A stretch of DNA of 24,029 nucleotides from Propionibacterium sp. (GCA_012837465.1 DURG01000300.1:1-24029), one strand, 5' to 3'; counted from the first letter of the stretch, positions 1 through 8,679 are shown. Numbers and translations: made by a program. Notes: generated from the sequence alone by a model not told the origin.

Positions 1-2
1 AC

Positions 3-809
3 CCGTCCGGCCGGGAGCCCGCCGTGATCTGGCCGCAGGGCCGATCCGGCCGCTGGATGGACCCCAAGCCCCAGCCCGGCACACCGCCGGCCTCGCCGAA
101 CACCGGCACCATGGAGCGCGGCCGGGAGGTCGTCGCGACCGCGCCCACTCCGGCCTCGGCCCTGCAGGCGGCGACCGAGACCGCCATCGCACTCGGTGCG
201 CATCCCGACGCGGTGGCCGAGCTCCTCGAACCCCTCGACGGCGACCCCACCGCGTTGCTGCGGCAACGGCTGTCGGTGCTGCAGGGAGAGGGGCAACCCG
301 GGGCCTCCTGGGCGCTCGGCCACGCCTGGCGCGGTCTCTACGACGCGCTGCGCGCCCGCTTCGAGGGCACGTTCACCGGATTCGAGCCCTTCGCGGATCT
401 CGCCGGCCGGCTGGAGCGGGTCGCCTTCGGGCCCCCGCCCGTCAACGCCGCGAAGCTCCTCTCCCTCATCGACGCCGGCCTGGTCGATGACGCCTCCCTG
501 CAGCACGGCCTCCCTGGGGAGCCCGACGTCGTGGTCGACGCCGTGCTCGCCCCGCCCGGCGTCGTCGAGGGCTCCTTCATCGCCGGCCTCGTCGCCGACG
601 GCCTGCTGCACTCGCCGACCGGGCGTCGTGGGGTCGCAGTGGGCCCCGACGCCTCCTGCCTCGACCCCGATGGCAACCCCGTACCGGGCCTGGCCTGCAT
701 CGGCCGCGCCACCGAGGACGTCGTCATCGGCAACGACACCCTCAACCGCTCCCTCCACCCGGCCGTCGACGGCTGGGCCCGCCGCATCGCCCAGAAAGGC
801 ACCCCATGA
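3..809 (+). CDS. Probable FAD/NAD(P)-binding oxidoreductase, C-terminal part (5' end outside window)
   Basis: The reading frame is open to the left edge, so the gene starts upstream; a GTG at 24 is in frame but is probably internal. About 268 residues are visible. The last 60 or so resemble the C-terminus of FAD/NAD(P)-binding proteins of the NAD_binding_9 type: a stretch around GLLHSPTGRRGV, then PVPGLACIGRATEDVVIGND and RSLHPAVDGWARRI. The Rossmann glycine motif that would prove a dinucleotide-binding role should lie in the missing part. The stop codon overlaps the ATG of the next gene (ATGA at 806-809), so the two are translationally coupled and probably share a pathway with the PLP enzyme. 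The substrate is unknown. The family assignment rests on recalled similarity of the tail and is moderate; another oxidoreductase family is possible. Confidence 0.55.
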   Translation, partial: PSGREPAVIWPQGRSGRWMDPKPQPGTPPASPNTGTMERGREVVATAPTPASALQAATETAIALGAHPDAVAELLEPLDGDPTALLRQRLSVLQGEGQPGASWALGHAWRGLYDALRARFEGTFTGFEPFADLAGRLERVAFGPPPVNAAKLLSLIDAGLVDDASLQHGLPGEPDVVVDAVLAPPGVVEGSFIAGLVADGLLHSPTGRRGVAVGPDASCLDPDGNPVPGLACIGRATEDVVIGNDTLNRSLHPAVDGWARRIAQKGTP

Positions 810-2146
810 GCATGCACGGCCAGCCGCCCCTGACCGGACGCCGCGAACCCTGGATGGACGACCTCCTCGGGGATCCCTCGGTGATCGCGCAACTGCTTGA
901 GACCCACGGCTCACCCGTCAACGTGATCGAGCCCTCCGCGCTCAGCCGCAATGCCGCCGAACTGGTCGACGCCGGCCGCGAGGCGGGCGTCGACCTCAAG
1001 GTCTTCTACGCCCGCAAGGCCAACAAGGCCCACGCCTTGGTCACCGAGGCCCGCGACGCGGGGCACGGCGTCGACGTCGCCAGCCTCGCGGAACTCAGCC
1101 AGGTGCTCGACCTCGGGATGCCGCCCGAGCGCGTCATCGTCTCGGCGGCGGTGAAGTCGGACCAGATGCTGCTGCGGGCCGTCCGCTCCGGCGTCACGAT
1201 CTCCGTCGACCACGTCGCCGAACTCCACCGCATCGCCGACCTCTCCGATCCGGGCAGGCCCACGCCCGTCGCGCCCAGGCTCGCCCCGCACCCCGACACC
1301 GGCGTGCCGCCCACCCGCTTCGGCGAACTGGCCGACGTCTGGCTCGAAACCCTCGCCGAACCCATCGACGGCGTCGAGGTCACGGGCCTCCACGTCCACC
1401 TGCATGGCTACGCGGCCGAGGACCGGGCCCGTGCCATCGCCGAGGCCACCCGCCTGTCCGGCGCGCTGGGGGAGCGAGGCCACCGCCTCCACTTCCTCGA
1501 CCTCGGCGGCGGCGTGCCCATGAGCTACCTCGACGACGCAGCCGAATGGGACTCCTTCTGGGGCGCGATGAGGGCACCGCACGAACCGGAGTCGCTGACG
1601 TGGCGCGACCACGCACTGGGCAACGTCTACCCGTTCCACCAGAGCCCCACCCGTGGTGCTTGGCTGCGCGAACTGCTCTCCCTCCGCCCCGACGGCGGCG
1701 CCACCTGTGCCGAACTGCTCCGCGACGCCGGCCTCGCCCTACACCTCGAACCCGGCCGCAGCCTCGTCGACGGTTGCGGCGTCACGCTGGCGCGCGTCGC
1801 GTTCCTCAAGACCCGCAGCGACGGCGTGCCCCTGGTGGGGCTGGAGATGAACCGCACCCAGTGCCGCTCCACCTCGGACGACTTCCTGGTGGACCCCGTC
1901 CTCGTGCGCACCCAGCCGGCAGGGGCGCCATGCGACGGATTCCTCGTGGGCGCCTACTGCATCGAGGACGAGATCATCCTGCGCCGCCGGATGCACTTCC
2001 CCGACGGCGTGGCGCCGGGCGACGTCGTGGCCCTCATCAACACGGGCGGCTACCTCATGCACATCCTGGAGAGCGCGTCGCACCAGCTGCCCCTGGCCCG
2101 CAACGTGGTGTGGCCCGGCCTGACGCTGGATGGCATCGACCGATGA
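806..2146 (+). CDS. Fold-type III PLP-dependent enzyme, Y4yA-like (alanine racemase/decarboxylase superfamily)
   Basis: This 446-residue protein has the layout of fold III PLP decarboxylases: an alanine-racemase-like TIM barrel, then a beta domain. The motif FYARKANK puts the probable Schiff-base lysine at residue 71. A glycine-rich phosphate-binding motif (LDLGGGVP) lies near residues 231-238, and an EPGR motif near 315-318. The C-terminal segment AYCIEDE, with Cys at about 385, and the following GYLMHILESASHQ match what I recall of the Y4yA subgroup rather than lysA or speC. Members probably decarboxylate or otherwise transform an amino acid; no substrate is established here. Translation is coupled to the preceding FAD-type gene by an ATGA overlap. 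The stop codon is followed within a few bases by the putative spc-operon promoter, so this pair ends where the ribosomal unit starts. Confidence 0.8.
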   Translation: MSMHGQPPLTGRREPWMDDLLGDPSVIAQLLETHGSPVNVIEPSALSRNAAELVDAGREAGVDLKVFYARKANKAHALVTEARDAGHGVDVASLAELSQVLDLGMPPERVIVSAAVKSDQMLLRAVRSGVTISVDHVAELHRIADLSDPGRPTPVAPRLAPHPDTGVPPTRFGELADVWLETLAEPIDGVEVTGLHVHLHGYAAEDRARAIAEATRLSGALGERGHRLHFLDLGGGVPMSYLDDAAEWDSFWGAMRAPHEPESLTWRDHALGNVYPFHQSPTRGAWLRELLSLRPDGGATCAELLRDAGLALHLEPGRSLVDGCGVTLARVAFLKTRSDGVPLVGLEMNRTQCRSTSDDFLVDPVLVRTQPAGAPCDGFLVGAYCIEDEIILRRRMHFPDGVAPGDVVALINTGGYLMHILESASHQLPLARNVVWPGLTLDGIDR

Positions 2147-2147
2147 T

Positions 2148-2176
2148 TTCGCCCGAAGGGCCGTAGCCGCTAGACT
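2148..2176 (+). promoter_or_regulatory. Candidate promoter of the spc ribosomal operon
   Basis: A -10 box TAGACT lies at 2171-2176. A weak -35 (TTCGCC, 2148-2153) lies 17 bp upstream, immediately after the stop codon of the PLP enzyme. Predicted transcription start is near 2183, giving a leader of about 155 nt before rplN. The -10 and its position are convincing; the -35 is poor, as is common in actinobacteria. Confidence 0.5.
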
Positions 2177-2182
2177 AATCAG

Positions 2183-2339
2183 GTTGCCTTGGGTCTGTGC
2201 CCCTTCGGGGGGACCTTTCCCGGGCTGCGCCATGGCCTCCTCTCCCTCGAGCTGGAGGTTGCCTCCTGGCAAAATCCAGGGGGTTCGTTTCTAGTTTCAC
2301 AAGGCCCTTTGCCGGGAACCGGTGGAGCAAGGAGAAGTA
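2183..2339 (+). promoter_or_regulatory. Structured 5' leader of rplN
   Basis: This roughly 155-nt untranslated stretch contains a CCCC-TTCG-GGGG hairpin (2200-2211) with a UUCG tetraloop. It also has competing GGAGG/CCTCC complementarities (CCTCC at 2237-2241 and 2262-2266 against GGAGG at 2254-2258), which would allow alternative pairings. Ribosomal operons are commonly autoregulated through such leaders. No known leader family is recognised here, and a regulatory role is inference. Confidence 0.4.
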
Positions 2340-2708
2340 ATGATCCAGCAGGAGTCGCGACTGAAGGTCGCCGACAACACTGGTGCGAAGGAAATCCTCT
2401 GCATCCGTGTGCTCGGCGGTTCCGGACGTCGCTACGCATTCCTCGGCGACACCATCGTCGCCACCGTCAAGGACGCGATCCCTGGCGGCAATGTCAAGAA
2501 GGGCGACATCGTCAAGGCGGTCGTCGTCCGCACGGCCAAGGAGCGCCGTCGTCCCGACGGTTCCTACATCAAGTTCGACGAGAACGCGGCCGTCATCCTC
2601 AGCGCCAACGGTGAGCCCCGCGGCACGCGCATCTTCGGCCCCGTGGCTCGTGAGCTGCGCGACAAGAAGTACATGCGCATCATCTCGCTCGCCCCGGAGG
2701 TGATCTGA
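2340..2708 (+). CDS. rplN: 50S ribosomal protein L14
   Basis: A protein of 122 residues, the usual L14 length, beginning MIQQESRLKVADNTGAKEI and containing the conserved VAREL-(R)DKKYMRI C-terminal segment. L14 is a core large-subunit protein that contacts 16S rRNA at the intersubunit bridge and lies next to L19. The ATG at 2340 is chosen over the in-frame GTG at 2322 because AAGGAG (2329-2334) is correctly spaced before it and because it gives the family's canonical N-terminus. It is the first gene of the spc cluster here, preceded by its own promoter and leader rather than by rpsQ. The next gene starts two bases after the stop. Confidence 0.98.
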   Translation: MIQQESRLKVADNTGAKEILCIRVLGGSGRRYAFLGDTIVATVKDAIPGGNVKKGDIVKAVVVRTAKERRRPDGSYIKFDENAAVILSANGEPRGTRIFGPVARELRDKKYMRIISLAPEVI

Positions 2709-2709
2709 C

Positions 2710-3084
2710 ATGCGTACGCTTCACATCAAGAAGGGTGACCGCGTGGTGGTCCTGTCCGGCGTGGACAAGGGCGTCGTCGCGGAGGTCATCTCCGTCGATC
2801 CCGCCAACAACCGCGTGACCGTGCAGGGTGTCAACCTCGTCAAGAAGCACCGTCGCGAGTCCCAGACCGCCACCGGTCGCAAGATCGAAGGCGGCATCAT
2901 CAACGTCGAGGCCCCCATCCACGCCAGCAACGTGCAGGTAGTGGTGGACGTCGACGGCAAGAAGGACGTCCCGACCCGCATCGGCTACAAGCGCGTCGAG
3001 GTCACCAAGCGTCGTCCCGACGGTTCCGAGTACAAGGCGACGCGCTCCGTGCGCATCGCCCGCAAGACGGGGGAGGAGATCTGA
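2710..3084 (+). CDS. rplX: 50S ribosomal protein L24
   Basis: A 124-residue protein with an N-terminal KOW motif (HIKKGDRVVVLSGVDKG) and the conserved GVNLVKKH and GGIINVEAPIHASNV segments. L24 is one of the two assembly-initiator proteins of the 50S subunit and binds the 5' domain of 23S rRNA. At about 124 residues it is slightly longer than the roughly 104-residue E. coli form, through C-terminal additions, as in other actinobacteria. It lies one base after rplN's stop, and its own stop overlaps the start of rplE (TGATG). Confidence 0.98.
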   Translation: MRTLHIKKGDRVVVLSGVDKGVVAEVISVDPANNRVTVQGVNLVKKHRRESQTATGRKIEGGIINVEAPIHASNVQVVVDVDGKKDVPTRIGYKRVEVTKRRPDGSEYKATRSVRIARKTGEEI

Positions 3085-3716
3085 TGACCGCCACCGCTGA
3101 AGAGACCAAGACGATGCCGCGTCTGAAGGCCAAGTACCGCGAGGAGATCGTGCCCGCACTCCAGCAGGAGTTCGAGTACGGCAACGTCATGCAGATCCCC
3201 GGTCTGGTGAAGATCGTGGTGAACATGGGCGTCGGCGAGGCCGCACGTGACTCGAAGATCATCGAGGGCGCCATCCGCGACCTCACCGCGATCACCGGTC
3301 AGAAGCCCACCGTCACCAAGGCCCGCAAGTCGATCGCCCAGTTCAAGCTGCGCGACGGCATGCCGATCGGCGCCCACGTCACCCTGCGCGGTGACCGCAT
3401 GTGGGAGTTCGCCGACCGTCTCCTGACGCTGGCCCTGCCCCGAATCCGTGACTTCCGTGGCCTGAACTCCAACCAGTTCGACGGCAACGGCAACTACACC
3501 TTCGGTCTGTCCGAGCAGGTCATGTTCCTCGAGATCGACCAGGACAAGATCGACCGCGTCCGTGGCATGGACATCACCTTCGTGACGACCGCCGCCAACG
3601 ACGAAGAGGGCCGCGCTCTGCTCAAGCACCTCGGCTTCCCCTTCAAGGCCAAGGACGACCCGAAGCAGCAGAAGACCAAGCGTGGTCCTGCGTTCTACGC
3701 CAAGAAGAAGAAGTGA
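3084..3716 (+). CDS. rplE: 50S ribosomal protein L5
   Basis: A 210-residue protein containing the characteristic L5 segments MPRLKAKYREE, VVNMGVGEAARD, GQKPTVTKARKSIAQFKLR and LPRIRDFRGLN. L5 binds 5S rRNA in the central protuberance and contacts the P-site tRNA. The start at 3084 overlaps the rplX stop and adds a 10-residue polar extension (TATAEETKT) ahead of the conserved core, which actinobacterial L5 proteins often have. The C-terminus is lysine-rich (AKKKK). Order and spacing are those of a classical spc operon. Confidence 0.98.
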   Translation: MTATAEETKTMPRLKAKYREEIVPALQQEFEYGNVMQIPGLVKIVVNMGVGEAARDSKIIEGAIRDLTAITGQKPTVTKARKSIAQFKLRDGMPIGAHVTLRGDRMWEFADRLLTLALPRIRDFRGLNSNQFDGNGNYTFGLSEQVMFLEIDQDKIDRVRGMDITFVTTAANDEEGRALLKHLGFPFKAKDDPKQQKTKRGPAFYAKKKK

Positions 3717-3724
3717 GTAAGTAG

Positions 3725-3910
3725 ATGGCTAAGACAGCACTCAAGGTCAAGCAGGCCCGCAAGCCCAAGTTTGCCGTGCGCGCCTACACCCGCTGCCAGA
3801 AGTGCGGCCGACCCAAGTCGGTCTACCGCAAGTTCGGGCTGTGCCGCGTCTGCCTGCGCGAGATGGCCCACGCCGGCCAGCTCCCGGGCGTGACCAAGTC
3901 GTCCTGGTGA
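3725..3910 (+). CDS. rpsZ: 30S ribosomal protein S14, zinc-binding type Z
   Basis: This 61-residue protein has a C-x2-C-x12-C-x2-C zinc ribbon (C24, C27, C40, C43) and ends in the standard GVTKSSW. It binds 16S rRNA in the 30S head. This is the zinc-dependent (C+) paralogue. Many actinobacteria carry a second, zinc-free S14 elsewhere that is induced under zinc limitation; none is in this window. It lies 8 bases after rplE with a weak ribosome-binding site, so translation is probably coupled. The roughly 75-base gap to rpsH contains a hairpin described separately. Confidence 0.97.
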   Translation: MAKTALKVKQARKPKFAVRAYTRCQKCGRPKSVYRKFGLCRVCLREMAHAGQLPGVTKSSW

Positions 3911-3937
3911 CGCAACCCACCTACAGAAAACCAACTA

Positions 3938-3968
3938 ACACCAGGTCCGGGGGACCGGAAACCGGTGT
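3938..3968 (+). other. Hairpin in the rpsZ-rpsH spacer
   Basis: ACACC (3938-3942) can pair with GGTGT (3964-3968). An inner GGTCC-GGG-GGACC hairpin (3944-3956) lies inside it, followed by CCGG-AAA-CCGG (3955-3965), which would compete. No T-run follows, so it is not a terminator. It could be an RNA-processing or translational-coupling element; this is inference only. Confidence 0.35.
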
Positions 3969-3986
3969 GAGAAAGAGGCAAAAGTC

Positions 3987-4391
3987 ATGACGATGACTGA
4001 TCCGATCGCAGACATGCTGACGCGTCTGCGAAACGCCAACCAGGCGTACCAGGACTCCACGTCCATGCCGTCGTCGAAGATCAAGGTGGGCATCGCTGAG
4101 ATCCTCAAGAAGAACGGCTACATCACTGATTACGAACTGACCGAGGTCGAAGGCCAGGTCGGCAAGGTTCTGAAGGTGACGCTGAAGTACGGCGACTCCC
4201 GTGAGCGCTCCATCGTGGGGCTCAAGCGCGTGTCGAAGCCGGGCCTCCGCGTCTACGCGAAGTCCACCGAGCTCCCCAAGGTGCTCGGCGGTCTGGGTAT
4301 CGCCATCATCTCGACGTCGCAGGGTCTGCTGACCGACCGCGACGCGAAGGCAAAGTCCATCGGCGGCGAAGTTCTCGCCTACGTCTGGTGA
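3987..4391 (+). CDS. rpsH: 30S ribosomal protein S8
   Basis: A 134-residue protein starting MTMTDPIADMLTRLRNANQA with the conserved C-terminus around ISTSQGLLTDRDAK and GGEVLAYVW. S8 binds helix 21 of 16S rRNA and is a primary assembly protein; in E. coli it also represses spc-operon translation by binding the L5 message. The start fits a purine-rich site (AGAAAGAGG) at 3969-3977. The length and termini match the family exactly. Nothing in this sequence shows whether S8 autoregulation is conserved here. Confidence 0.98.
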   Translation: MTMTDPIADMLTRLRNANQAYQDSTSMPSSKIKVGIAEILKKNGYITDYELTEVEGQVGKVLKVTLKYGDSRERSIVGLKRVSKPGLRVYAKSTELPKVLGGLGIAIISTSQGLLTDRDAKAKSIGGEVLAYVW

Positions 4392-4417
4392 CCGGGCGAA
4401 GGTAAGGAGAAACAGAT

Positions 4418-4960
4418 ATGTCGCGTATTGGCAGGATGCCCATTACCGTCCCGTCCGGTGTCGACGTGAAGCTCGACGGCCGCCAGGTCGACGTCAAGGG
4501 CCCCAAGGGGACCTTGTCGCTGACGGTGGCCGAGCCCCTCACCATCGACAAGAACGACGAGGGCCAGATTGAGATCACCCGTCCCAACGACGAGCGTGAA
4601 GCCCGCTCCCTCCACGGCCTCACCCGCACCCTGGTCAACAACATGATCATCGGTGTGACCGAGGGCTATGAGAAGAAGCTCGAGATCGTCGGCGTTGGTT
4701 ACCGTGTGCTCTCCAAGGGGCCGAAGCAGCTCGAGTTCGCGCTCGGCTTCTCGCACCCCGTGATCATCGATGCCCCCGAAGGCGTCGAGTTCGTGGTCGA
4801 GACCCCCACCAAGCTGACCGTCAAGGGCATCGACAAGCAGGTTGTCGGTGAGACTGCGGCCAACATCCGCAAGCTCCGCAAGCCCGAGCCCTACAAGGGC
4901 AAGGGCGTCCGCTACGCGGGCGAGCACGTCCGCCGCAAGGCTGGAAAGGCTGGTAAGTAA
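4418..4960 (+). CDS. rplF: 50S ribosomal protein L6
   Basis: A 180-residue protein starting MSRIGRMPITVPSGVDV. It has the two-fold repeated L6 domain and the signature segment GKGVRYAGEHVRRKAGK at the C-terminus. L6 binds 23S rRNA near the sarcin-ricin loop and the factor-binding site. A clear AAGGAG (4402-4407) precedes the ATG. The gap to rplR is two bases, so the two are very likely co-translated. Confidence 0.98.
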   Translation: MSRIGRMPITVPSGVDVKLDGRQVDVKGPKGTLSLTVAEPLTIDKNDEGQIEITRPNDEREARSLHGLTRTLVNNMIIGVTEGYEKKLEIVGVGYRVLSKGPKQLEFALGFSHPVIIDAPEGVEFVVETPTKLTVKGIDKQVVGETAANIRKLRKPEPYKGKGVRYAGEHVRRKAGKAGK

Positions 4961-4962
4961 CC

Positions 4963-5346
4963 ATGGCCATTTCGATTCGGACCAACAAGACGCTCTCCGC
5001 GAAGAGCGCTTCGCGCGCCCGTCGCCAGCTGCGTGCCCGGAAGAAGATCAGCGGTTCCGCCGAGCGGCCCCGCCTGGTCGTGACGCGCTCCGCCCGTCAC
5101 CTGTTCGTCCAGGTGATCGACGACCGCGAAGGCAAGACGCTGGCCTCGGCCTCCACCATGGAAGCCGACCTGCGTTCCGTCGAGGCGGACAAGTCGGAGA
5201 AGGCCCGCAAGGTCGGCGCCCTCATCGCCGAGCGTGCGAAGGCCGCCGGCATCGAGAACGTCGTCTTCGACCGCGCCGGCAACAAGTACCACGGGCGGAT
5301 CGCGGCTCTCGCCGACGCCGCCCGCGAGGCCGGGCTCGGCTTCTAA
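4963..5346 (+). CDS. rplR: 50S ribosomal protein L18
   Basis: A 127-residue protein with a basic N-terminal extension (ARRQLRARKKISGSAERPRL), the RLVVTRSARHLFVQVIDD strand region, and the C-terminal NVVFDRAGNKYHGRIAALAD signature. L18 binds 5S rRNA together with L5 and links it to the 50S subunit. It begins two bases after the rplF stop. The length is normal for the family. Confidence 0.98.
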   Translation: MAISIRTNKTLSAKSASRARRQLRARKKISGSAERPRLVVTRSARHLFVQVIDDREGKTLASASTMEADLRSVEADKSEKARKVGALIAERAKAAGIENVVFDRAGNKYHGRIAALADAAREAGLGF

Positions 5347-5369
5347 CGACGAAAGGATAGGGAAACACG

Positions 5370-5984
5370 ATGAGTGAAACCCAGCAGCGCCGTGGTGGTG
5401 CTCACGGGGAGCGTCGTGGCCGTGACGATCGTCGTGGCCAGCAGGCTTCCAAGGAAGAAAACAAGTACCTCGAGAAGGTCGTGGCGATCAACCGTGTCGC
5501 CAAGGTCGTCCAGGGCGGTCGTCGCTTCAGCTTCACCGCACTGGTCGTCGTCGGCGACGGCGAGGGCATGGTCGGTGTCGGCTACGGCAAGGCGAAGGAA
5601 GTTCCCGCCGCCATTGCCAAGGGCGTCGAGGAGGCCAAGAAGGCCTTCTTCCGCGTCCCGCTGATCCAGCGCACCATCCCGCACCCCGTGCAGGGCGAGA
5701 AGGCCGGCGGCGTCGTGCTGCTGCGCCCCGCGTCGCCCGGTACCGGTGTGATCGCCGGTGGCGCCATGCGTGCGGTGCTCGAGTGCGCCGGCGTGCACGA
5801 TGTGCTCGCCAAGTCGCTCGGCTCGCCGAACGCCATCAACGTCGTCCACTCCACCGTGGTCGCGCTCAAGCAGCTCGAGCAGCCGGAAGACGTGGCCAAG
5901 CGCCGCGGCCTCCCGGTCGAGGACGTCGCCCCGGCGGCCCTCCTCCGCGCTGCCCGCGAGCCCAAGGAAGAGGTGGCTTCGTAA
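5370..5984 (+). CDS. rpsE: 30S ribosomal protein S5
   Basis: This 204-residue protein has an arginine- and glutamine-rich N-terminal extension of about 30 residues. The S5 dsRBD-like domain follows (EKVVAINRVAKVVQGGRRF, then GDGEGMVGVGYGKAKEVP), then the C-terminal domain with RPASPGTGVIAGGAMRAVLE. S5 is needed for translational accuracy and mRNA helicase activity at the entry tunnel. The extended N-terminus is typical of actinobacteria. A purine-rich AAAGGATAGGG lies upstream of the ATG. Its TAA overlaps the rpmD start. Confidence 0.98.
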   Translation: MSETQQRRGGAHGERRGRDDRRGQQASKEENKYLEKVVAINRVAKVVQGGRRFSFTALVVVGDGEGMVGVGYGKAKEVPAAIAKGVEEAKKAFFRVPLIQRTIPHPVQGEKAGGVVLLRPASPGTGVIAGGAMRAVLECAGVHDVLAKSLGSPNAINVVHSTVVALKQLEQPEDVAKRRGLPVEDVAPAALLRAAREPKEEVAS

Positions 5985-6166
5985 TGGCAGACCTGAAGAT
6001 CACGCAGGCCAAGTCTTCGGCCGGCGGCAAGCAGTACCAGCGTGACACGCTGCGTACGCTCGGACTCAAGCGCATCGGTGACTCGGTGGTGCGGGAGGAT
6101 CGTCCCGAGGTTCTCGGCATGATCCGTACCGTGGCCCACCTGGTCACCGTGGAAGAGGTGAAGTGA
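5984..6166 (+). CDS. rpmD: 50S ribosomal protein L30
   Basis: A 60-residue protein, MADLKITQAKSSAGGKQYQR onward, ending TVAHLVTVEEVK; this is the standard bacterial short L30. The start codon is ATG at 5984, overlapping the last base of the rpsE stop. The longer open frame upstream of this ATG lies in a shifted frame of rpsE and is not coding. L30 sits on the solvent side of the 50S subunit near L7Ae-type neighbours and is non-essential in some species. The rplO start follows after one base. Confidence 0.97.
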   Translation: MADLKITQAKSSAGGKQYQRDTLRTLGLKRIGDSVVREDRPEVLGMIRTVAHLVTVEEVK

Positions 6167-6167
6167 G

Positions 6168-6608
6168 ATGGCGCTGAAACTGCATCATCTGCAGCCCGCC
6201 CCGGGCGCCAAGACGGCGAAGACCCGTGTTGGCCGTGGTGAGGGCTCCAAGGGCAAGACCGCTGGTCGTGGCACCAAGGGCACCGGCGCGCGCAAGAACG
6301 TGCCCGCGAACTTCGAGGGTGGCCAGATGCCTCTGCACATGCGCCTCCCGAAGCTCAAGGGCTTCAAGAACCCGTTCCGTGTCGAGTACCAGGTCGTCAA
6401 TGTCGGCCGCCTCGCTGAGCTCTTCCCCAAGGGCGGCGAAGTGGGCGTCGACGAACTGGTCGAGGCCGGCGCGGTGCGCGCAGGCAACCTGGTCAAGGTG
6501 CTCGGCACCGGCGAGGTTTCCGTTGCCCTCAACGTGACCGCACACGCGTTCTCCGGCTCGGCGAAGTCCAAGCTCGAGGCCGCTGGCGGTTCCGCCACCG
6601 AACTCTGA
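6168..6608 (+). CDS. rplO: 50S ribosomal protein L15
   Basis: A 146-residue protein with the glycine-rich unfolded N-terminal extension of L15 (KTRVGRGEGSKGKTAGRGTK), the segment FEGGQMPLHMRLPKLKGF, and a globular C-terminal domain. It is a late-assembly 50S protein whose extension threads into 23S rRNA. It is the last ribosomal gene of this unit. A strong hairpin follows 22 bases downstream, and a separate promoter precedes secY. Confidence 0.98.
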   Translation: MALKLHHLQPAPGAKTAKTRVGRGEGSKGKTAGRGTKGTGARKNVPANFEGGQMPLHMRLPKLKGFKNPFRVEYQVVNVGRLAELFPKGGEVGVDELVEAGAVRAGNLVKVLGTGEVSVALNVTAHAFSGSAKSKLEAAGGSATEL

Positions 6609-6630
6609 TTCGGTATCCATACAACGCATG

Positions 6631-6661
6631 CGGGGTGGTTCCGGTTCGCCGGGCCACCCCG
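6631..6661 (+). terminator. Hairpin after rplO (terminator or attenuator, no clean T-run)
   Basis: CGGGGTGG (6631-6638) pairs perfectly with CCACCCCG (6654-6661). Inside it a CCGG-TTCG-CCGG stem (6641-6652) has a UUCG tetraloop. The following bases (TCGCGCGTTCCTC) are not a proper T-run, so termination may be partial. Its place between rplO and the secY promoter fits a boundary between two transcription units. Confidence 0.55.
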
Positions 6662-6701
6662 TCGCGCGTTCCTCGGCTCACCCATCCGTGTGGGTAGAGT
6701 T

Positions 6702-6729
6702 TTGGAGGGCCGCCGCCGCTTGGTAGGCT
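6702..6729 (+). promoter_or_regulatory. Candidate promoter of secY-adk-map
   Basis: A -35 TTGGAG (6702-6707) and a -10 TAGGCT (6724-6729) are separated by 16 bp, in the 182-bp gap between rplO and secY. The predicted start is near 6736. The leader then begins with a hairpin, TGCCGTG (6738-6744) with CGCGGCA (6753-6759). This would make secretion and nucleotide genes independently controllable from the spc ribosomal genes. Confidence 0.55.
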
Positions 6730-6790
6730 GCCCTGGTTGCCGTGTCGCAGGGCGCGGCACATGTTTCTGCTACCGGGAAAGTAGGGTCGG

Positions 6791-8100
<1,310 letters not shown>

Positions 8101-8104
<4 letters not shown>

Positions 8105-8679
8105 GGCTCCTGATCATGGGTGCGCCCGGGGCGGGCAAAGGTACTCAGGCCACCGCGCTGGCCGAGCGTTACGGTGTACCCGCGATCTCCACGGGGGACA
8201 TCTTCCGATTCAACATCAAGAACCAGACGCCGCTGGGCGTCAAGGTCAAGGAGATCATCGACGCGGGGCAGTACGTACCCGACGACGTGACCGAGGAGAT
8301 CGTCGCAGATCGCCTCGCGGAACCGGATTGCGAGCCCGGCTTCCTCCTCGACGGCTTCCCCCGCACCATGCACCAGGTCTACTTCCTGGATCGCTACCTG
8401 GCAGATCGCGGCCAGCAGCTCGACGCCGTCGTCTCGCTGCACGTCGATCCAGAGGTGCTTGTCGAGCGCCTGCTCAACCGCGCAGAGCTTGAAGGCCGCG
8501 CGGACGACAACCCGGACACCATCCGCCGCCGCATGGAGGTCTACGCAGGCCAGACGGCGCCCCTGCTCTTCCACTACGAGTCCAAGGGCCTCCTGGTGGA
8601 CCTTGAGGGCACCGGCACCGTCGACGAGGTGCGCGAGCGGATGTTCGAGCAACTCGACCAGCACATCGCGCAGCGGTGA
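8101..8679 (+). CDS. adk: Adenylate kinase (short form)
   Basis: A 192-residue enzyme interconverting ATP + AMP and 2 ADP in the cytosol. The P-loop GAPGAGKGTQ is at residues 7-16, followed by the STGDIFR AMP-site segment, the GFLLDGFPRT motif and the short LID region GRADDNPDTIRRRM. The LID has no four-cysteine zinc site and is about 25 residues shorter than in E. coli, as in other actinobacteria. The start is a GTG at 8101 overlapping the secY TGA (GTGA); an in-frame extension further upstream lies inside secY and is not real. The stop overlaps the map start. Confidence 0.97.

Noticed and set aside
2322..2339. GTG at 2322 as the L14 start
   Set aside because: It would add six residues outside the family consensus and include the Shine-Dalgarno of the ATG at 2340 in the coding sequence.
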